DNA from: DASUPK01 sp963736305 | GTDB taxonomy: Bacteria; Actinomycetota; Thermoleophilia; Solirubrobacterales; 70-9 | Direction of reading: 5' to 3' | NCBI GenBank assembly: GCA_963736305.1 | Contig: CAVTOD010000008.1 | Location: 1-64,000, forward strand | Length of the DNA stretch: 64,000 nucleotides | In this document: piece after piece, positions 50,896 to 59,868 of the stretch | Numbering within the stretch: the first letter of the stretch is position 1 | How the letters are laid out: every line of letters starts with the position of its first letter | Notes under the pieces: model-generated | Told to the model about the DNA's origin: nothing | Database searches by the model: none | What the model saw: only the letters and a program-made list of their open reading frames with translations | Position numbers and translations under genes: made by a program

Positions 50896-51393
50896 ATGGC
50901 CGATCAGCTTGCCGGCATCCAGCTCGTCGCCGGCCATGAGCCGGCCGTCGCCCACGCCCGGACGCCCGGGCTCTTCCTGAATCTGCGGTCCAGGCTGCAT
51001 GGAATCTCGCTGGACCGGGCGCTCGCGGAGGGGGCCGATCCCGCGTCATCGCCGCTCCTCGCCCGGAGGACAGCGTGGCTCACCAGCTCCCGCAACCGCA
51101 GCTCCCTGGCCGACTGCGTCGGCAGGCTGATCGAGGTCTCCGGCGGGCTACGGGGTCGCTCGGCGGTGGTCCGCCCGCATCGCGGTGAGCTCGCGGGGGC
51201 CAAGCTCCCATTGGCTCGGGTCGCGGCCCTGCTCGACTCGCCCGAGCCGGTCTACCCCCGCGGTGTGGCTCGGGTCCAGTTGCTGCTCACGGACGCCACG
51301 AGCCCGCTGTACGCGCCGGTGAGACCGGGCCAGCTGCGCGCCGAGGCGGAGGACATCCTCGATGCCCTGGCGGGACGGGAGGAAACTTGGTGA
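50896..51393 (+). CDS. member B of the uncharacterised small protein family, inside the kdp operon
   Basis: 165 residues. SLDRALAEGADPASSPLLAR, RTAWLTSSRNRSSLADCVGR, then PVYPRGVARVQLLLTDATSP and LYAPVRPGQLRAEAEDILDA match the family pattern described for 45774-46181 and 62936-63364. It starts one base after kdpB and overlaps the KdpD sensor-half start by 4 bases, so it is certainly part of the kdp transcript. It is soluble by composition. The position suggests an accessory to K+ sensing or pump regulation, but no function is established. Confidence 0.75.
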   Translation: MADQLAGIQLVAGHEPAVAHARTPGLFLNLRSRLHGISLDRALAEGADPASSPLLARRTAWLTSSRNRSSLADCVGRLIEVSGGLRGRSAVVRPHRGELAGAKLPLARVAALLDSPEPVYPRGVARVQLLLTDATSPLYAPVRPGQLRAEAEDILDALAGREETW

Positions 51394-52562
51394 CGATGGC
51401 GGAGCCAACCGAAGAGAGACGCGAGCGCGGCAGCGCCGAGGTCGACCGGGGCCGCCTCAAGGTCTTCCTGGGAATGGCCGCCGGGGTTGGGAAGACCTAC
51501 CGGATGCTGCAGGAGGGGCGCGCCGAGGCCGAATCCGGGCGGGACGTCGTCATCGGCTACCTGGAGCCTCACGGACGCATGGAGACGGTCGAGCAGGCGG
51601 AAAACCTCGAATTCGTTCCGCGCCGCCGTGTGTCGTACCGCGACACGGACCTGGAGGAGATGGACCTGCCGGCAGTCATCGAGCGAGCGCCCGACCTGGC
51701 GCTGATCGACGAGCTGGCGCACACCAACGCGCCCGGCCTCGAGCACGGGAAGCGCTACGAGGACGTCGCGGAGGTGCTCGCTTCCGGGATCGACGTCTAT
51801 TCGACGGTCAACGTGCAGCATCTCGAGAGCCTCAACGACAGTGTCTGCGAGCTCACCGGTGTCCGGGTCCGGGAGACGCTGCCCGACGCGGTGCTCGCGT
51901 CGGCCGACGAGGTCGTGCTGATGGACCTGACCCCGGAGACGCTGCTGGCCCGGCTGCGCGAGGGCAAGATCTATCCCTCCGAGCGGATCGACTCGGCGCT
52001 CAACAACTTCTTCCGGATCGAGAATCTCGCCGCCCTTCGCGAAGTCGCGCTGCGCCAGGTAGCCGAGGATGTCGAGGCGAAGCGGATGGTCCGTGAGCCG
52101 GTCGGCCAGCGTGAGGACCGGATGGCGTACAGCGCCGCGACGCAGGCCGTGGGCGAACGGCTGCTCGCGCTGATCAAGCCGACGCCGAGGGCGCAGCGGC
52201 TGATTCGCCGCGCCTGGCGCTCCGCCCAGCGACTGGGGGCGGAGCTCGACCTGCTCTGGGTGAAGCGTCCCGGCCATCGGCCGAGCAAGGAGGAGCAGGA
52301 TCAGCTCGACGCCATCGGCCGCCTGGCCGCAGTGCTCGGGGCACATGTCCTGATCGAGGAGAGCGACGACGTGGCCCAGACCGTCAAGGAGGTCGCGGAG
52401 GAGAAGGGCAGCACCTACGTGCTGATCGGCACCCCCAGCCCGAGGACCGGCCTGGACCGGTTCAGGCCGGCACTCCCGACCAGACTGATCGAGGCGCTGC
52501 CCGGAGTCGATCTTCGCGTCGTCGCCGACAGGGCCCTCAGGGGTGAGGAGGGGGAGGGATGA
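51390..52562 (+). CDS. kdpD: KdpD N-terminal sensor half (KdpD domain + USP), stand-alone
   Basis: 390 residues from GTG 51390, with GGGAGG 7 bases upstream. Residues 20-235 are the KdpD sensor domain: P-loop-like GMAAGVGKT (28-36), VVIGYLEPHGR, LIDELAHTNAPG and VYSTVNVQHLESLNDSVCEL. Residues 240-390 form a universal stress protein domain ending GSTYVLIGTPSPRTGLDRF. In most bacteria this module is fused to the kinase; here it lacks the membrane and kinase parts, which are encoded at 43502-44995. It presumably binds ATP or cyclic di-AMP and modulates the separate kinase (inference). It overlaps the next gene by 4 bases. Confidence 0.93.
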   Translation: MTMAEPTEERRERGSAEVDRGRLKVFLGMAAGVGKTYRMLQEGRAEAESGRDVVIGYLEPHGRMETVEQAENLEFVPRRRVSYRDTDLEEMDLPAVIERAPDLALIDELAHTNAPGLEHGKRYEDVAEVLASGIDVYSTVNVQHLESLNDSVCELTGVRVRETLPDAVLASADEVVLMDLTPETLLARLREGKIYPSERIDSALNNFFRIENLAALREVALRQVAEDVEAKRMVREPVGQREDRMAYSAATQAVGERLLALIKPTPRAQRLIRRAWRSAQRLGAELDLLWVKRPGHRPSKEEQDQLDAIGRLAAVLGAHVLIEESDDVAQTVKEVAEEKGSTYVLIGTPSPRTGLDRFRPALPTRLIEALPGVDLRVVADRALRGEEGEG

Positions 52563-53182
52563 GCCCGATCGAGATCATCGTGATCGCGGCGCTCGTCGTC
52601 TCCACCGCCTACCTGCTGGTGCGCGAGCTGAAGCGCCGGCGGACCGAGGCCTCGATCACCCCGGCGCCTACGCGCATCCTCTTTCCCTTCGTCGGCCAGG
52701 CGCTCTCGACCCCCGCGTTCGACGCCGCCCTTCGGCTCGCGCGGGCAGAGGGGGCCACGCTGGTCCCCGCATACCTGGCCATTGTCCCTTTGAGCGTGCA
52801 CCTCGACACCCCACTCAAGAGGCAGGCCGAAGCGGCTCTGCCGCTGCTCGAGGCGATGGAGCAGCGGGCGGCGAGCCAGGGCGTCCCGGTCGACTCGCGG
52901 ATCGAGCCCGGAAGGAGCGTCCGGCATGCCCTACGCCTGTTGATGAAGCACGAGCGCTTCGATCGAATCGTTGCTGCGGGCGCGACCAACGGAGACGGCT
53001 TCACAGCCGACGATGTCGCCTGGATGCTCGAGAACGCCCCGGGCGAGATCCTGATCCTGCGGCCCAGCAAGAAGATCCCGGATTCAATTCGCCGCTCGCG
53101 AGACGAGCGCCGGGATTACGGCGTCCGCCACGTCCTCCTCCGGATGCCACAGCACGCCGAGCGCAAAACCTCCGTCGGCTGA
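52559..53182 (+). CDS. membrane-anchored universal stress protein
   Basis: 207 residues. An N-terminal helix (IEIIVIAALVVSTAYLLV) is followed by a basic RELKRRR and a USP-like domain: TRILFPFVGQALSTPAFDAA, LRLARAEGATLVPAYLAIVP, a connecting segment, then DRIVAAGATNGDGFTADDVA and WMLENAPGEILILRP. The last 35 residues after ILILRPSKK overlap the convergent amidase gene by 99 bases and are unconserved. It closes the kdp operon (ATGA overlap), so it probably reports on the same K+ or energy signal. Whether it binds nucleotide is not clear; the usual GxxG-9x-GS/T loop is weak. Confidence 0.75.
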   Translation: MSPIEIIVIAALVVSTAYLLVRELKRRRTEASITPAPTRILFPFVGQALSTPAFDAALRLARAEGATLVPAYLAIVPLSVHLDTPLKRQAEAALPLLEAMEQRAASQGVPVDSRIEPGRSVRHALRLLMKHERFDRIVAAGATNGDGFTADDVAWMLENAPGEILILRPSKKIPDSIRRSRDERRDYGVRHVLLRMPQHAERKTSVG

Positions 53183-53797
53183 CTCGATCGCCTCCACGCT
53201 CTCGTCGTCGGTGGCCCAGGCGCTTGCCGATAACGAAACCGGGATCTCGTCCACGCCCTGATGGTGATGACTCTTGACCGTGAGCTGCTCGGTGCCCGCG
53301 GCCCGGGCGGCGAGGGATCCCGGCTCGAGGCGCACATCGTGTTCGGCCCATGAGCCGGGCACCGGGCGGTGGCGATCATGGCCGAGCCTGTCGGGCAGGT
53401 GCTGGTCGAGCGTCCCGCCGCAGGCGAGGTTGAGGATCTGCATGCCGCGGCAGACGCCCAGCAGCGGAATTTCCCGCTCCAGCGCCCCTTGGGCCAGAGC
53501 GATCTCGAAGTTATCCCGGTCCGGGTTGGTCCCGACGGTCTCGGCGTGGGCCTCGACGCCCTGACTCTCGGGGTCGATGTCGGCTCCGCCGCCGAGGACG
53601 AGGGCGTCGATCCGGTCGAGGAGCTCGCCTGGGTCGTTGGTCGCCCGGCGGTCGGGCGGCAACATCGCCATCATCCCGCCGGCGCCGTGGATCGCTCGTG
53701 CGTAGGAGAGCGGCAGCAGAACCGCTGGCTCATCCTGCCAGACGCCGAAGTTGGCGTTCTCGACCGCGGCGCAGACACCGATCAGTGGGCGAGGCAT
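53084..53797 (-). CDS. gamma-glutamyl-gamma-aminobutyrate hydrolase-like (PuuD/peptidase C26)
   Basis: 237 residues from ATG 53797. It begins RPLIGVCAAVENANFGVWQD as family members do, has the glycine loop DALVLGGGADIDPE, nucleophile Cys116 in LLGVCRGMQILNLACGGTL, and His218/Glu220 in GVLWHPEED. PuuD releases GABA from gamma-Glu-GABA in the polyamine route started by PuuA. A PuuA-like ligase and a PuuC-like dehydrogenase are at 38-41 kb, so these could serve one pathway although not adjacent. It is divergent from the GlpA-like gene 19 bases away. The 3' end overlaps the convergent USP gene. Confidence 0.88.
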   Translation of the reverse strand: MPRPLIGVCAAVENANFGVWQDEPAVLLPLSYARAIHGAGGMMAMLPPDRRATNDPGELLDRIDALVLGGGADIDPESQGVEAHAETVGTNPDRDNFEIALAQGALEREIPLLGVCRGMQILNLACGGTLDQHLPDRLGHDRHRPVPGSWAEHDVRLEPGSLAARAAGTEQLTVKSHHHQGVDEIPVSLSASAWATDDESVEAIESADGGFALGVLWHPEEDVADAVIPALVSRAAN

Positions 53798-53816
53798 CGT
53801 GGTGAACTTAGCGACC

Positions 53817-55223
53817 GTGAATCGCAAAGGCCCGGCACCCGAAGGACCATTCGACGTCGCGATCGTCGGCGCGGGCGCGGTCGGTTGTGCAGTCGCGCGC
53901 GAGCTGAGCCTGCGAGGCGTCAATTGCGCCCTGATCGAGGCCGGCCCCGATGTTGGCGCCGGGACCAGCAAGGCGAACACGGCGATTCTCCACACGGGTT
54001 TCGACGCCAAGCCCGAGAGCATCGAATCGCGCCTCGTCGCTCGTGGTTACGAGCTGCTCAGCGAGTACGCCCGTCGGGTCGGCATCCCAAACGCGAAGCT
54101 GGGCGCGCTGATGGTCGCCTGGACCCCCGAGCAGCACGAGGCCCTGGCGGGCGTCAGAGCGAAAGCACTGGAGAATGGCCACGGCGACACTCGGCCGGTC
54201 GAACTCGAGGAGCTGTACGTCCGCGAGCCGAACGTCGGCTCCGGGGCGGAGGGTGCCCTGGAGATTCCGGGCGAGGGCCTCGTCTGCCCGTTCACGGCCA
54301 CGTTGGCCTATGCGACCGAGGCCCTCGGCGCCGGCTGCGAGCTCATCCTCAACGCGGCCGTCAAGGATGTGCGTCCGAGCGGGGGAGGGCATGAGATCGA
54401 CACCGCGAGGGGCCCCGTTCGGGCTGCGCGTCTGGTCAACGCCGCCGGACTGCGCAGCGACGAGGTCAATGGGATGCTCGGTTACTCGGACTTCCGCGTC
54501 ACGCCGAGGCGCGGGGAACTGATCGTCTTCGACAAGCTCGCGCGTGGCCTCGTCAACCACGTCCTGCTGCCGGTCCCCACCGAGAAGACGAAGGGCGTGC
54601 TCGTCTCCCCGACGGTCTACGGGAACCTTCTGCTCGGTCCGACCGCGGATGACGTCGAGGACAAGACTGATCGCTCGACGACCGCGACCGGCCTCGAGTC
54701 GCTGATGGAGGCAGGGGCCAGGATCCTGCCGGGACTGGAAGACCATGAGGTGACGGCCACCTATGTTGGCCTGCGGGCCGCGACGGAGCATTCCGACTAC
54801 CAGCTCACCGCGCATCCTGATCAGAGCTACGTCTGCGCCGGTGGGATCCGCTCCACCGGTATCACCGGCTCCCTGGCAATCGCGGAATGGGTGCGGGAGG
54901 CGCTGGCCGACGCCGGACTCGATCTTGACTCCGAGCCCGCTGAGACGAGCATTCGCATGCCGAACATCGGCGAGTTCGGATCGCGTCCCTTCCAGGAGGG
55001 CGAGCGGATAGCGAGCGATTCTGACTGCGGGCGGATCGTCTGCTTCTGCGAGCGGGTCACCCGCGCCGAGATCGACGCCGCGCTGGGCAGCCCGATCCCG
55101 CCCGTCGACGCGGATGGGCTGCGCCGGCGAACCCGCGCGCTGATGGGGCGCTGCCAAGGCTTCTTCTGTGGTGCTGAGGTCGCGTCGGCGTTGGAGGGGG
55201 GTGATGCCGATGGCGATCGATGA
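53817..55223 (+). CDS. FAD-dependent dehydrogenase, GlpA-like, with C-terminal [2Fe-2S] BFD domain
   Basis: 468 residues from GTG 53817. The FAD Rossmann motif is VAIVGAGAVGCAVARELSLR (GAGAVG at 18-23), followed by DAO-family segments KANTAILHTGFDAKPES, GYELLSEYARRVGIPNAKLG and GGIRSTGITGSLAIAEWV. The C-terminus has four cysteines in CFCERVTRAEI and RCQGFFCG, the BFD-like [2Fe-2S] cluster. This layout matches glycerol-3-phosphate dehydrogenase subunit A or the COG0579 dehydrogenases. It overlaps the GlpB-like gene by 20 bases and precedes glycerol kinase, so it probably oxidises glycerol-3-phosphate to dihydroxyacetone phosphate. Confidence 0.87.
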   Translation: MNRKGPAPEGPFDVAIVGAGAVGCAVARELSLRGVNCALIEAGPDVGAGTSKANTAILHTGFDAKPESIESRLVARGYELLSEYARRVGIPNAKLGALMVAWTPEQHEALAGVRAKALENGHGDTRPVELEELYVREPNVGSGAEGALEIPGEGLVCPFTATLAYATEALGAGCELILNAAVKDVRPSGGGHEIDTARGPVRAARLVNAAGLRSDEVNGMLGYSDFRVTPRRGELIVFDKLARGLVNHVLLPVPTEKTKGVLVSPTVYGNLLLGPTADDVEDKTDRSTTATGLESLMEAGARILPGLEDHEVTATYVGLRAATEHSDYQLTAHPDQSYVCAGGIRSTGITGSLAIAEWVREALADAGLDLDSEPAETSIRMPNIGEFGSRPFQEGERIASDSDCGRIVCFCERVTRAEIDAALGSPIPPVDADGLRRRTRALMGRCQGFFCGAEVASALEGGDADGDR

Positions 55224-56445
55224 CGGACCCGTCATCGTGGGCGGCGGGCCCTCGGGCCTGGCCGCCGCAATCGCGCTGCGCGAGGTCGGCATCTCGCCGG
55301 TGACGGTGATCGAGCGGGAGCGCGAGGCGGGAGGGATCCCGCGGCACTCCGATCACACCGGCTTCGGACTGCGTGACCTGCGCACCGTGCTTTCCGGCCC
55401 GCGATATGCGGAGCGCTACCGCGACCTCGCCGAGGCGGCCGCCGTCGAGATCCTCGCCGAGACGATGGTCACCGAGTGGGAGGGGGACCACCTGCTGAAG
55501 CTGACCGGGCCGCACGGCCGCTGGGAGATCGAGCCGCCCGCCGTCGTGCTCGCCACCGGTTGCCGTGAGCGACCCCGTTCCGCGCGCCTCGTCCCCGGCT
55601 CGCGTCCCGCCGGCGTGATGACCACCGCCACGCTTCAGCAGCTGGTCCACCTGCAAGGCCGGAAGGTCGGGCGGCGCGCGGTGATCGTCGGTGCCGAGCA
55701 CGTCAGCTTCTCCGCGGTCGCGACCCTGGCGCACGGTGGGGCCTCGGTCGCCGGGCTGGTAACGGAGCTCCCGAAGCATCAATCGCTGCGAGCGTTCCGC
55801 GCCGGAGCGGCCGTCCGCTACCGGGCGCCGGTCTGGTCGCGTACCAAGGTGAGCGCGATTCATGGCTCCGAGCGGGTCGAGTCGGTTGAACTGACGGAGC
55901 TGGACTCAGGCCGGACCCGTACGGTCGACTGCGATCTGGTCGTCTTCACGGCCGACTGGGTCCCGGACCACGAGCTTGCGGTGATGGCCGGTTGCGAGCT
56001 CGACCCGGGAACGCGCGGACCGCTGGTCGACCCGGCGCTGCGCACGACCAAACGGGGCGTATTCGCGGCCGGGAACCTGCTGCACCCCGCTGAGACTGCC
56101 GACGTCTGCGCCCTCGACGGCCGCCACGTGGCCCCGAGCGTGGCCGCATACCTACGCGGTCCCGGCGAATGGCCGGCGACCGTGCGGCTGGCGGCGCGCG
56201 CTCCGCTGGCCTGGGTCGCGCCGAACCTTCTGCTGGCGACCGGCCACCCGCCGCCGCGGGACCGCTTCCTCTTGCGTTCCACCGAGTTCGTACGGCGAGC
56301 CCGGTTGCAGGTCCGTCAGGGCGGCCGCGAGCTGTGGGGCGGCCGGGTGGGCCGCCTGGTGCCGGGCCGCTCGGCGAACATCCCCGCGGGCTGGTCCTCA
56401 CGCGTGGATCCAGCCGGAGGCCCCGTGATCGTCGCGGTGAAATAG
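55204..56445 (+). CDS. FAD/NAD(P)-binding oxidoreductase, GlpB/HcnB-like partner
   Basis: 413 residues from ATG 55204 with GGAGGGGGG upstream. Two dinucleotide folds: VIVGGGPSGLAAAIALREVG near the start and AVIVGAEHVSFSAVATLAHG mid-protein, with ATGCRERPRSARLVPGSRPA and VFAAGNLLHPAETADVCALD closing the FAD site. This is the COG0446-type partner of COG0579 dehydrogenases. In other phyla the pair sits with glycerol kinase and a DUF1667 protein; DUF1667 and GlpC are not found here, so the final electron acceptor is unclear. The usual redox-active CxxC is absent, suggesting an electron-transfer role. Confidence 0.82.
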   Translation: MPMAIDDGPVIVGGGPSGLAAAIALREVGISPVTVIEREREAGGIPRHSDHTGFGLRDLRTVLSGPRYAERYRDLAEAAAVEILAETMVTEWEGDHLLKLTGPHGRWEIEPPAVVLATGCRERPRSARLVPGSRPAGVMTTATLQQLVHLQGRKVGRRAVIVGAEHVSFSAVATLAHGGASVAGLVTELPKHQSLRAFRAGAAVRYRAPVWSRTKVSAIHGSERVESVELTELDSGRTRTVDCDLVVFTADWVPDHELAVMAGCELDPGTRGPLVDPALRTTKRGVFAAGNLLHPAETADVCALDGRHVAPSVAAYLRGPGEWPATVRLAARAPLAWVAPNLLLATGHPPPRDRFLLRSTEFVRRARLQVRQGGRELWGGRVGRLVPGRSANIPAGWSSRVDPAGGPVIVAVK

Positions 56446-56454
56446 GGTCTCCCC

Positions 56455-57921
56455 ATGAGCGACGGGATGTTGCTCGGGATCGACGAGGGAACCACCGGCG
56501 TCAAGGCTGCGCTCTTCGACCAGCGGCTCCAACCGGTCGCCGAAGCGCGCCGCGACAAGATGAACCGCCATCCGGAGGAGGGCTGGGTCGAGCAGGACGG
56601 CGAGGAGGTGATCGCCGCCGTCACGGAGTCCGTGGCCGAGCTGCTCAATGGCGCGGACGGAGAGGTCGTCGCCTGCGGCCTCGACCACCAGGGCGAGTCG
56701 GTGCTCGCCTGGGACTCCGAGACCGGGAAGCCGCTCAGCCCGATCGTCGTCTGGCAGGACAAGCGCTCCCAGGAGATCCTCGATGAGCTCACCGAGGAGG
56801 AGGACGAGGTCAAGGAGCTCAGCGGCCTGCCGTTCGATCCGTACTTCTCGGCCGCCAAGCTGGCCTGGCTGCTGAAGAACAACGACGACGTCAAGAAGGC
56901 ACAGGGGGACGGCCGGCTGCGGATGGGAACCGTCGACTCCTTCCTCTGCGACCAGCTGGGGGCCGGCTTCGCAACCGAGCCGGCGACCGCGTCCCGGACC
57001 CAGCTTCAGCGGATAGACAGGCCCGGCTGGGACGAGCGCCTCTGCGAGATCTTCGGCATCCCGATGGACGTCCTGCCCGAGGTGCGCGACACGGCAGGCG
57101 AGCTGGGAACGCTTAAGCACGAGAGCTGGCCGGTGAACCTGCCGTTCCGCGGTCAGGTGGTCGACCAGCAGGCGGCCCTGGCGGGCGCGGCCTGCGTCGA
57201 GCCCGGCCGGGTCAAGGCGACCTACGGCACCGGAGTCTTCGTCCTCGCCCATGTCGGCGAGGGTGTCCCGGAGCCCGCCGGCGGGCTCCTGCCCACCGTG
57301 GCCTGGAGCATCGACGGCAAGCTGGAATACGCGCTCGACGGCGGTGTCTTTGCAGCCGGCGCGATGCTCGAGTGGATGTGCAACCAGCTCGGCATCGCGG
57401 AGAGCCCGCCCGAGCTCAGCCAGCTCGCCCGTGAGGCGGAGACCTCGGCCGGCGCCCGGGTGCTCCCCGGCCTCGCCGGCATTGGCGCCCCCTGGTGGCG
57501 CCCGAACGCGCGCGCCGTGATCTCCGGGATCTATGGCGGCACGACGCGCGAGAACGTCGCCCGTGCGGCACTCGAGGGAATCGCCTGGCGGGTTGCCGAC
57601 GTGGTCGCGGCGATCAAGGAGACCTCGCCCGTCGAGACGCTGCGGGTCGACGGGGGCCTAACAAACGAGCCGCTCCTCCTGCAACTCCAGGCCGACATGA
57701 TCGGCGCGCCGGTCGAGGCAGCCGGCGCAGACGCAACGGTCCTCGGCGCCGCCGCGCTTGCCGGGGTAGGGGCCGGGGTAATCGGCTCACTCACGGAGCT
57801 GCCGGAGATGCTGCCGCCGGACCGGCGAGTGGATCCACAGCAAGATGAGGCATGGCGCTCAAGCGAGCACGGTCGCTGGCAGGAGTTCGTCAAGTCCACA
57901 ACAGCACTCGACCCGCGCTAA
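56455..57921 (+). CDS. glpK: FGGY-family sugar kinase, glycerol kinase-like
   Basis: 488 residues. GIDEGTTGVKAALFD is the phosphate-1 motif of FGGY kinases. GLDHQGESVLAWD, VVWQDKRS and GLPFDPYFSAAKLAWLL match the glycerol kinase substrate region, and GTGVFVLAHVGEG plus PGLAGIGAPWWRPNARAVIS and RVDGGLTNEPLLLQLQADM complete the ATP fold. It phosphorylates glycerol to glycerol-3-phosphate, feeding the two oxidoreductases just upstream (9-base gap). It may also link to lipid turnover, since lipases elsewhere in the window release glycerol. Substrate glycerol is likely but other polyols are possible. Confidence 0.85.
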   Translation: MSDGMLLGIDEGTTGVKAALFDQRLQPVAEARRDKMNRHPEEGWVEQDGEEVIAAVTESVAELLNGADGEVVACGLDHQGESVLAWDSETGKPLSPIVVWQDKRSQEILDELTEEEDEVKELSGLPFDPYFSAAKLAWLLKNNDDVKKAQGDGRLRMGTVDSFLCDQLGAGFATEPATASRTQLQRIDRPGWDERLCEIFGIPMDVLPEVRDTAGELGTLKHESWPVNLPFRGQVVDQQAALAGAACVEPGRVKATYGTGVFVLAHVGEGVPEPAGGLLPTVAWSIDGKLEYALDGGVFAAGAMLEWMCNQLGIAESPPELSQLAREAETSAGARVLPGLAGIGAPWWRPNARAVISGIYGGTTRENVARAALEGIAWRVADVVAAIKETSPVETLRVDGGLTNEPLLLQLQADMIGAPVEAAGADATVLGAAALAGVGAGVIGSLTELPEMLPPDRRVDPQQDEAWRSSEHGRWQEFVKSTTALDPR

Positions 57922-57935
57922 TCGCGGGTCGAGTG
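57905..57935. terminator. 13-bp perfect hairpin spanning the kinase stop codon
   Basis: CACTCGACCCGCG (57905-57917), loop CTAAT, and the exact complement (57923-57935). A weaker dyad GCCCAC/GTGGGC follows at 57946-57969. Together they probably end the glycerol operon and the opposing permease transcript. No other gene in 57922-58018. Confidence 0.68.
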
Positions 57936-58018
57936 GGCGGCGCATGCCCACATCCCGTTGGGCGTGGGCGGCCGCGCAGGTTGATCGTTTGGCGGCGGCG
58001 CTGTCGGCGCTGCCTATG

Positions 58019-58123
58019 TCAGGTGATGATCTCGATGATGATCGCCAGTAGGGCGCAGAACCCGAGGATCCCCGCGCCCATGACGAAGTCCTTCTCGCCG
58101 ATGCTTCGGTCGGAATCGTTCAT
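58019..58123 (-). CDS. 34-residue membrane microprotein next to the permease
   Basis: ATG 58123-58121 with AGGCAAGG upstream encodes MNDSDRSIGEKDFVMGAGIL and GFCALLAIIIEIIT: a charged head and one transmembrane helix. It lies 18 bases after the permease stop on the same strand and so is likely co-transcribed. Small single-span proteins often accompany APC permeases as accessory subunits, but none of this family is known to me. Confidence 0.6.
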   Translation of the reverse strand: MNDSDRSIGEKDFVMGAGILGFCALLAIIIEIIT

Positions 58124-58141
58124 CTGCCGGCCTTGCCTTTC

Positions 58142-59722
58142 TTAGTCGCGGGTGACGACGTCTTCTTCCAGTGTGCTGACCGGACCCTGGTACTTGTTCT
58201 TCGCCGAAACCAGGTACCAGATGCCGAAAATCAGCGGCAGGATGATCGCGAACGGCGTGTAGTTCACGTTCGCGGCATCGAATGCCTCGTTCCACGGCAG
58301 ACCGGTCGGGTCGTACGGGAGATCGAGCGCGTAGACCACGACGACCACGAAGAGGATCGCCAGGACGTTGACCAGCTTGTACCGCTTGCCCAGGTTCCAC
58401 GGGCCGGGCTGGAAATCGTCGCCCTTTCGCAGCCGCAGATACACCGGGATGATGTAGGCCAGGTAGAGGCCGACGGTGCAGATCCCGGTCAGCGCGAAGA
58501 ACGCGAACGGGATGTCGTTCTTCCCGAACAGCGCGGGGATCGAGATCAGCAGCGAGAAGAACGAGACCGCGATCACCGCGTTGAACGGCACCCGGTCCCG
58601 GTTGACTCGCCGGAACAGGTTCCAGCCCGGAATCGCCCGGTCGCGCGAGAACGCGTACCAGGTCCGCGAAGCGCTGGTCAGGCCGGCCGCTCCGCAGAAG
58701 AACTGCCCGATCGTCGCGATCAGCACCACCAGCTTGGCGGCCCACGGGTCGAGAGCCGAGTTGAAGATGCCGAAGACGGCGCCGCCCGAATCGTTCACGG
58801 CGGTGACATCGTTGGCCGCGTAGAGGAACGCCAGCAGCACGAGCCAGCCGATCAGCGCGGAGAAGAAGATCGAGCGCCAGACGCCCTGGGCGGCGCTGAT
58901 CGCGGCGCCGTGGGTCTCCTCCGCCGTATGGGCGGAGGCGTCGTAGCCCGTCTGCGTGTACATCGCGAGCAGGAAGCCGACCGGCGCGACGAAGAACCAG
59001 AAGCCCAGGCCGCCGGTATCGCCGCCGAGCGTGCCGCTCTCGTTGAAGCGGGCACCGAAGACGAAGCTCGTGCTCTGATGGTGGTCCGGCACGAAGATCA
59101 GCACCCCGATGATCACCGCCACTCCCAGCAGGTGCCAGCCGACCGAGATGTTGTTCATCAACGCGAGCACCCGGTCGGCGAAGATGTTCACCACCGTGTA
59201 GAGCAGCAGGATGATCACGAAGAGCAGGAAGGTCTCGCCCAGGATGTGACTGGTGTCTCCGAAGTCCACCCCGAAGATGCTCAGCCCGTACAGCTGCAGC
59301 AGGTTGAACAGGAAGAAGGCGCAGCCGTAGGCGACTGAGGCGACGATCCCGAGCAGGCCGACGATGTTGAACCAGCCGGTCATCCAGCTCCAGCCCTTGC
59401 CTCCGAGGTCATGCGCCCACCAGTACGGGCCGCCCGCCGTCGGATACCTCGAGGTCAGCTCCGCCATCGAGAAGCCGACCATGATCACGAAGAAGCAGAT
59501 CACGGGCCAGCCGATCGACGCCATGGTCGGGCCACCGTGCAGCCAGGCGAACGAGAACGTCGTGAACGTTCCCGCAAGGACCGAGATGATGGTGAACGAG
59601 ATCGCGAAGTTGGTGAACGCGCTCCAGCCTCGCGAGAGCTCCTGCTTGTAGCCGAGCTCCGCAAGTCGCTGCTCGTCCGCGCGGGTCTGGTCCACGTCGG
59701 AAATCCCCTCAGGTGGAGTCAC
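58142..59722 (-). CDS. amino acid/GABA-type APC permease
   Basis: 526 residues from GTG 59722 with GGGAGAA upstream. Twelve transmembrane helices in the APC fold. Characteristic stretches: LGYKQELSRGWSAFTNFAIS, FSFAWLHGGPTMASIGWPVI, MAELTSRYPTAGGPYWWAHD, MYTQTGYDASAHTAEETHGA and AGLTSASRTWYAFSRDRAIP. These fit the amino acid-choline-transporter (ACT) subgroup that carries GABA, choline or polyamines. GABA transport would suit the nearby PuuD-like hydrolase (inference). A promoter is visible at 59791-59820, and a 34-residue microprotein follows. Confidence 0.9.
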   Translation of the reverse strand: MTPPEGISDVDQTRADEQRLAELGYKQELSRGWSAFTNFAISFTIISVLAGTFTTFSFAWLHGGPTMASIGWPVICFFVIMVGFSMAELTSRYPTAGGPYWWAHDLGGKGWSWMTGWFNIVGLLGIVASVAYGCAFFLFNLLQLYGLSIFGVDFGDTSHILGETFLLFVIILLLYTVVNIFADRVLALMNNISVGWHLLGVAVIIGVLIFVPDHHQSTSFVFGARFNESGTLGGDTGGLGFWFFVAPVGFLLAMYTQTGYDASAHTAEETHGAAISAAQGVWRSIFFSALIGWLVLLAFLYAANDVTAVNDSGGAVFGIFNSALDPWAAKLVVLIATIGQFFCGAAGLTSASRTWYAFSRDRAIPGWNLFRRVNRDRVPFNAVIAVSFFSLLISIPALFGKNDIPFAFFALTGICTVGLYLAYIIPVYLRLRKGDDFQPGPWNLGKRYKLVNVLAILFVVVVVYALDLPYDPTGLPWNEAFDAANVNYTPFAIILPLIFGIWYLVSAKNKYQGPVSTLEEDVVTRD

Positions 59723-59790
59723 TGCTCTTCTCCCTCCGTCGCGGCCCTTCCACTTCCTTGCGGCAGGGCCAATGTGCCGGAATGGTGTGG

Positions 59791-59820
59791 ACCCTATGTG
59801 CGGAAGCGGACATCCGTCAA
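59791..59820 (-). promoter_or_regulatory. sigma-70-type promoter for the permease
   Basis: On the minus strand TTGACG (59820-59815), an 18-base spacer and TAGGGT (59796-59791), about 69 bases before the GTG start. Good -35, fair -10 for an actinobacterium. Confidence 0.55.
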
Positions 59821-59868
59821 GCCCGATTTCCGCAATTGACCAGGTTGTCGGGATCTTGTACGGATCGG

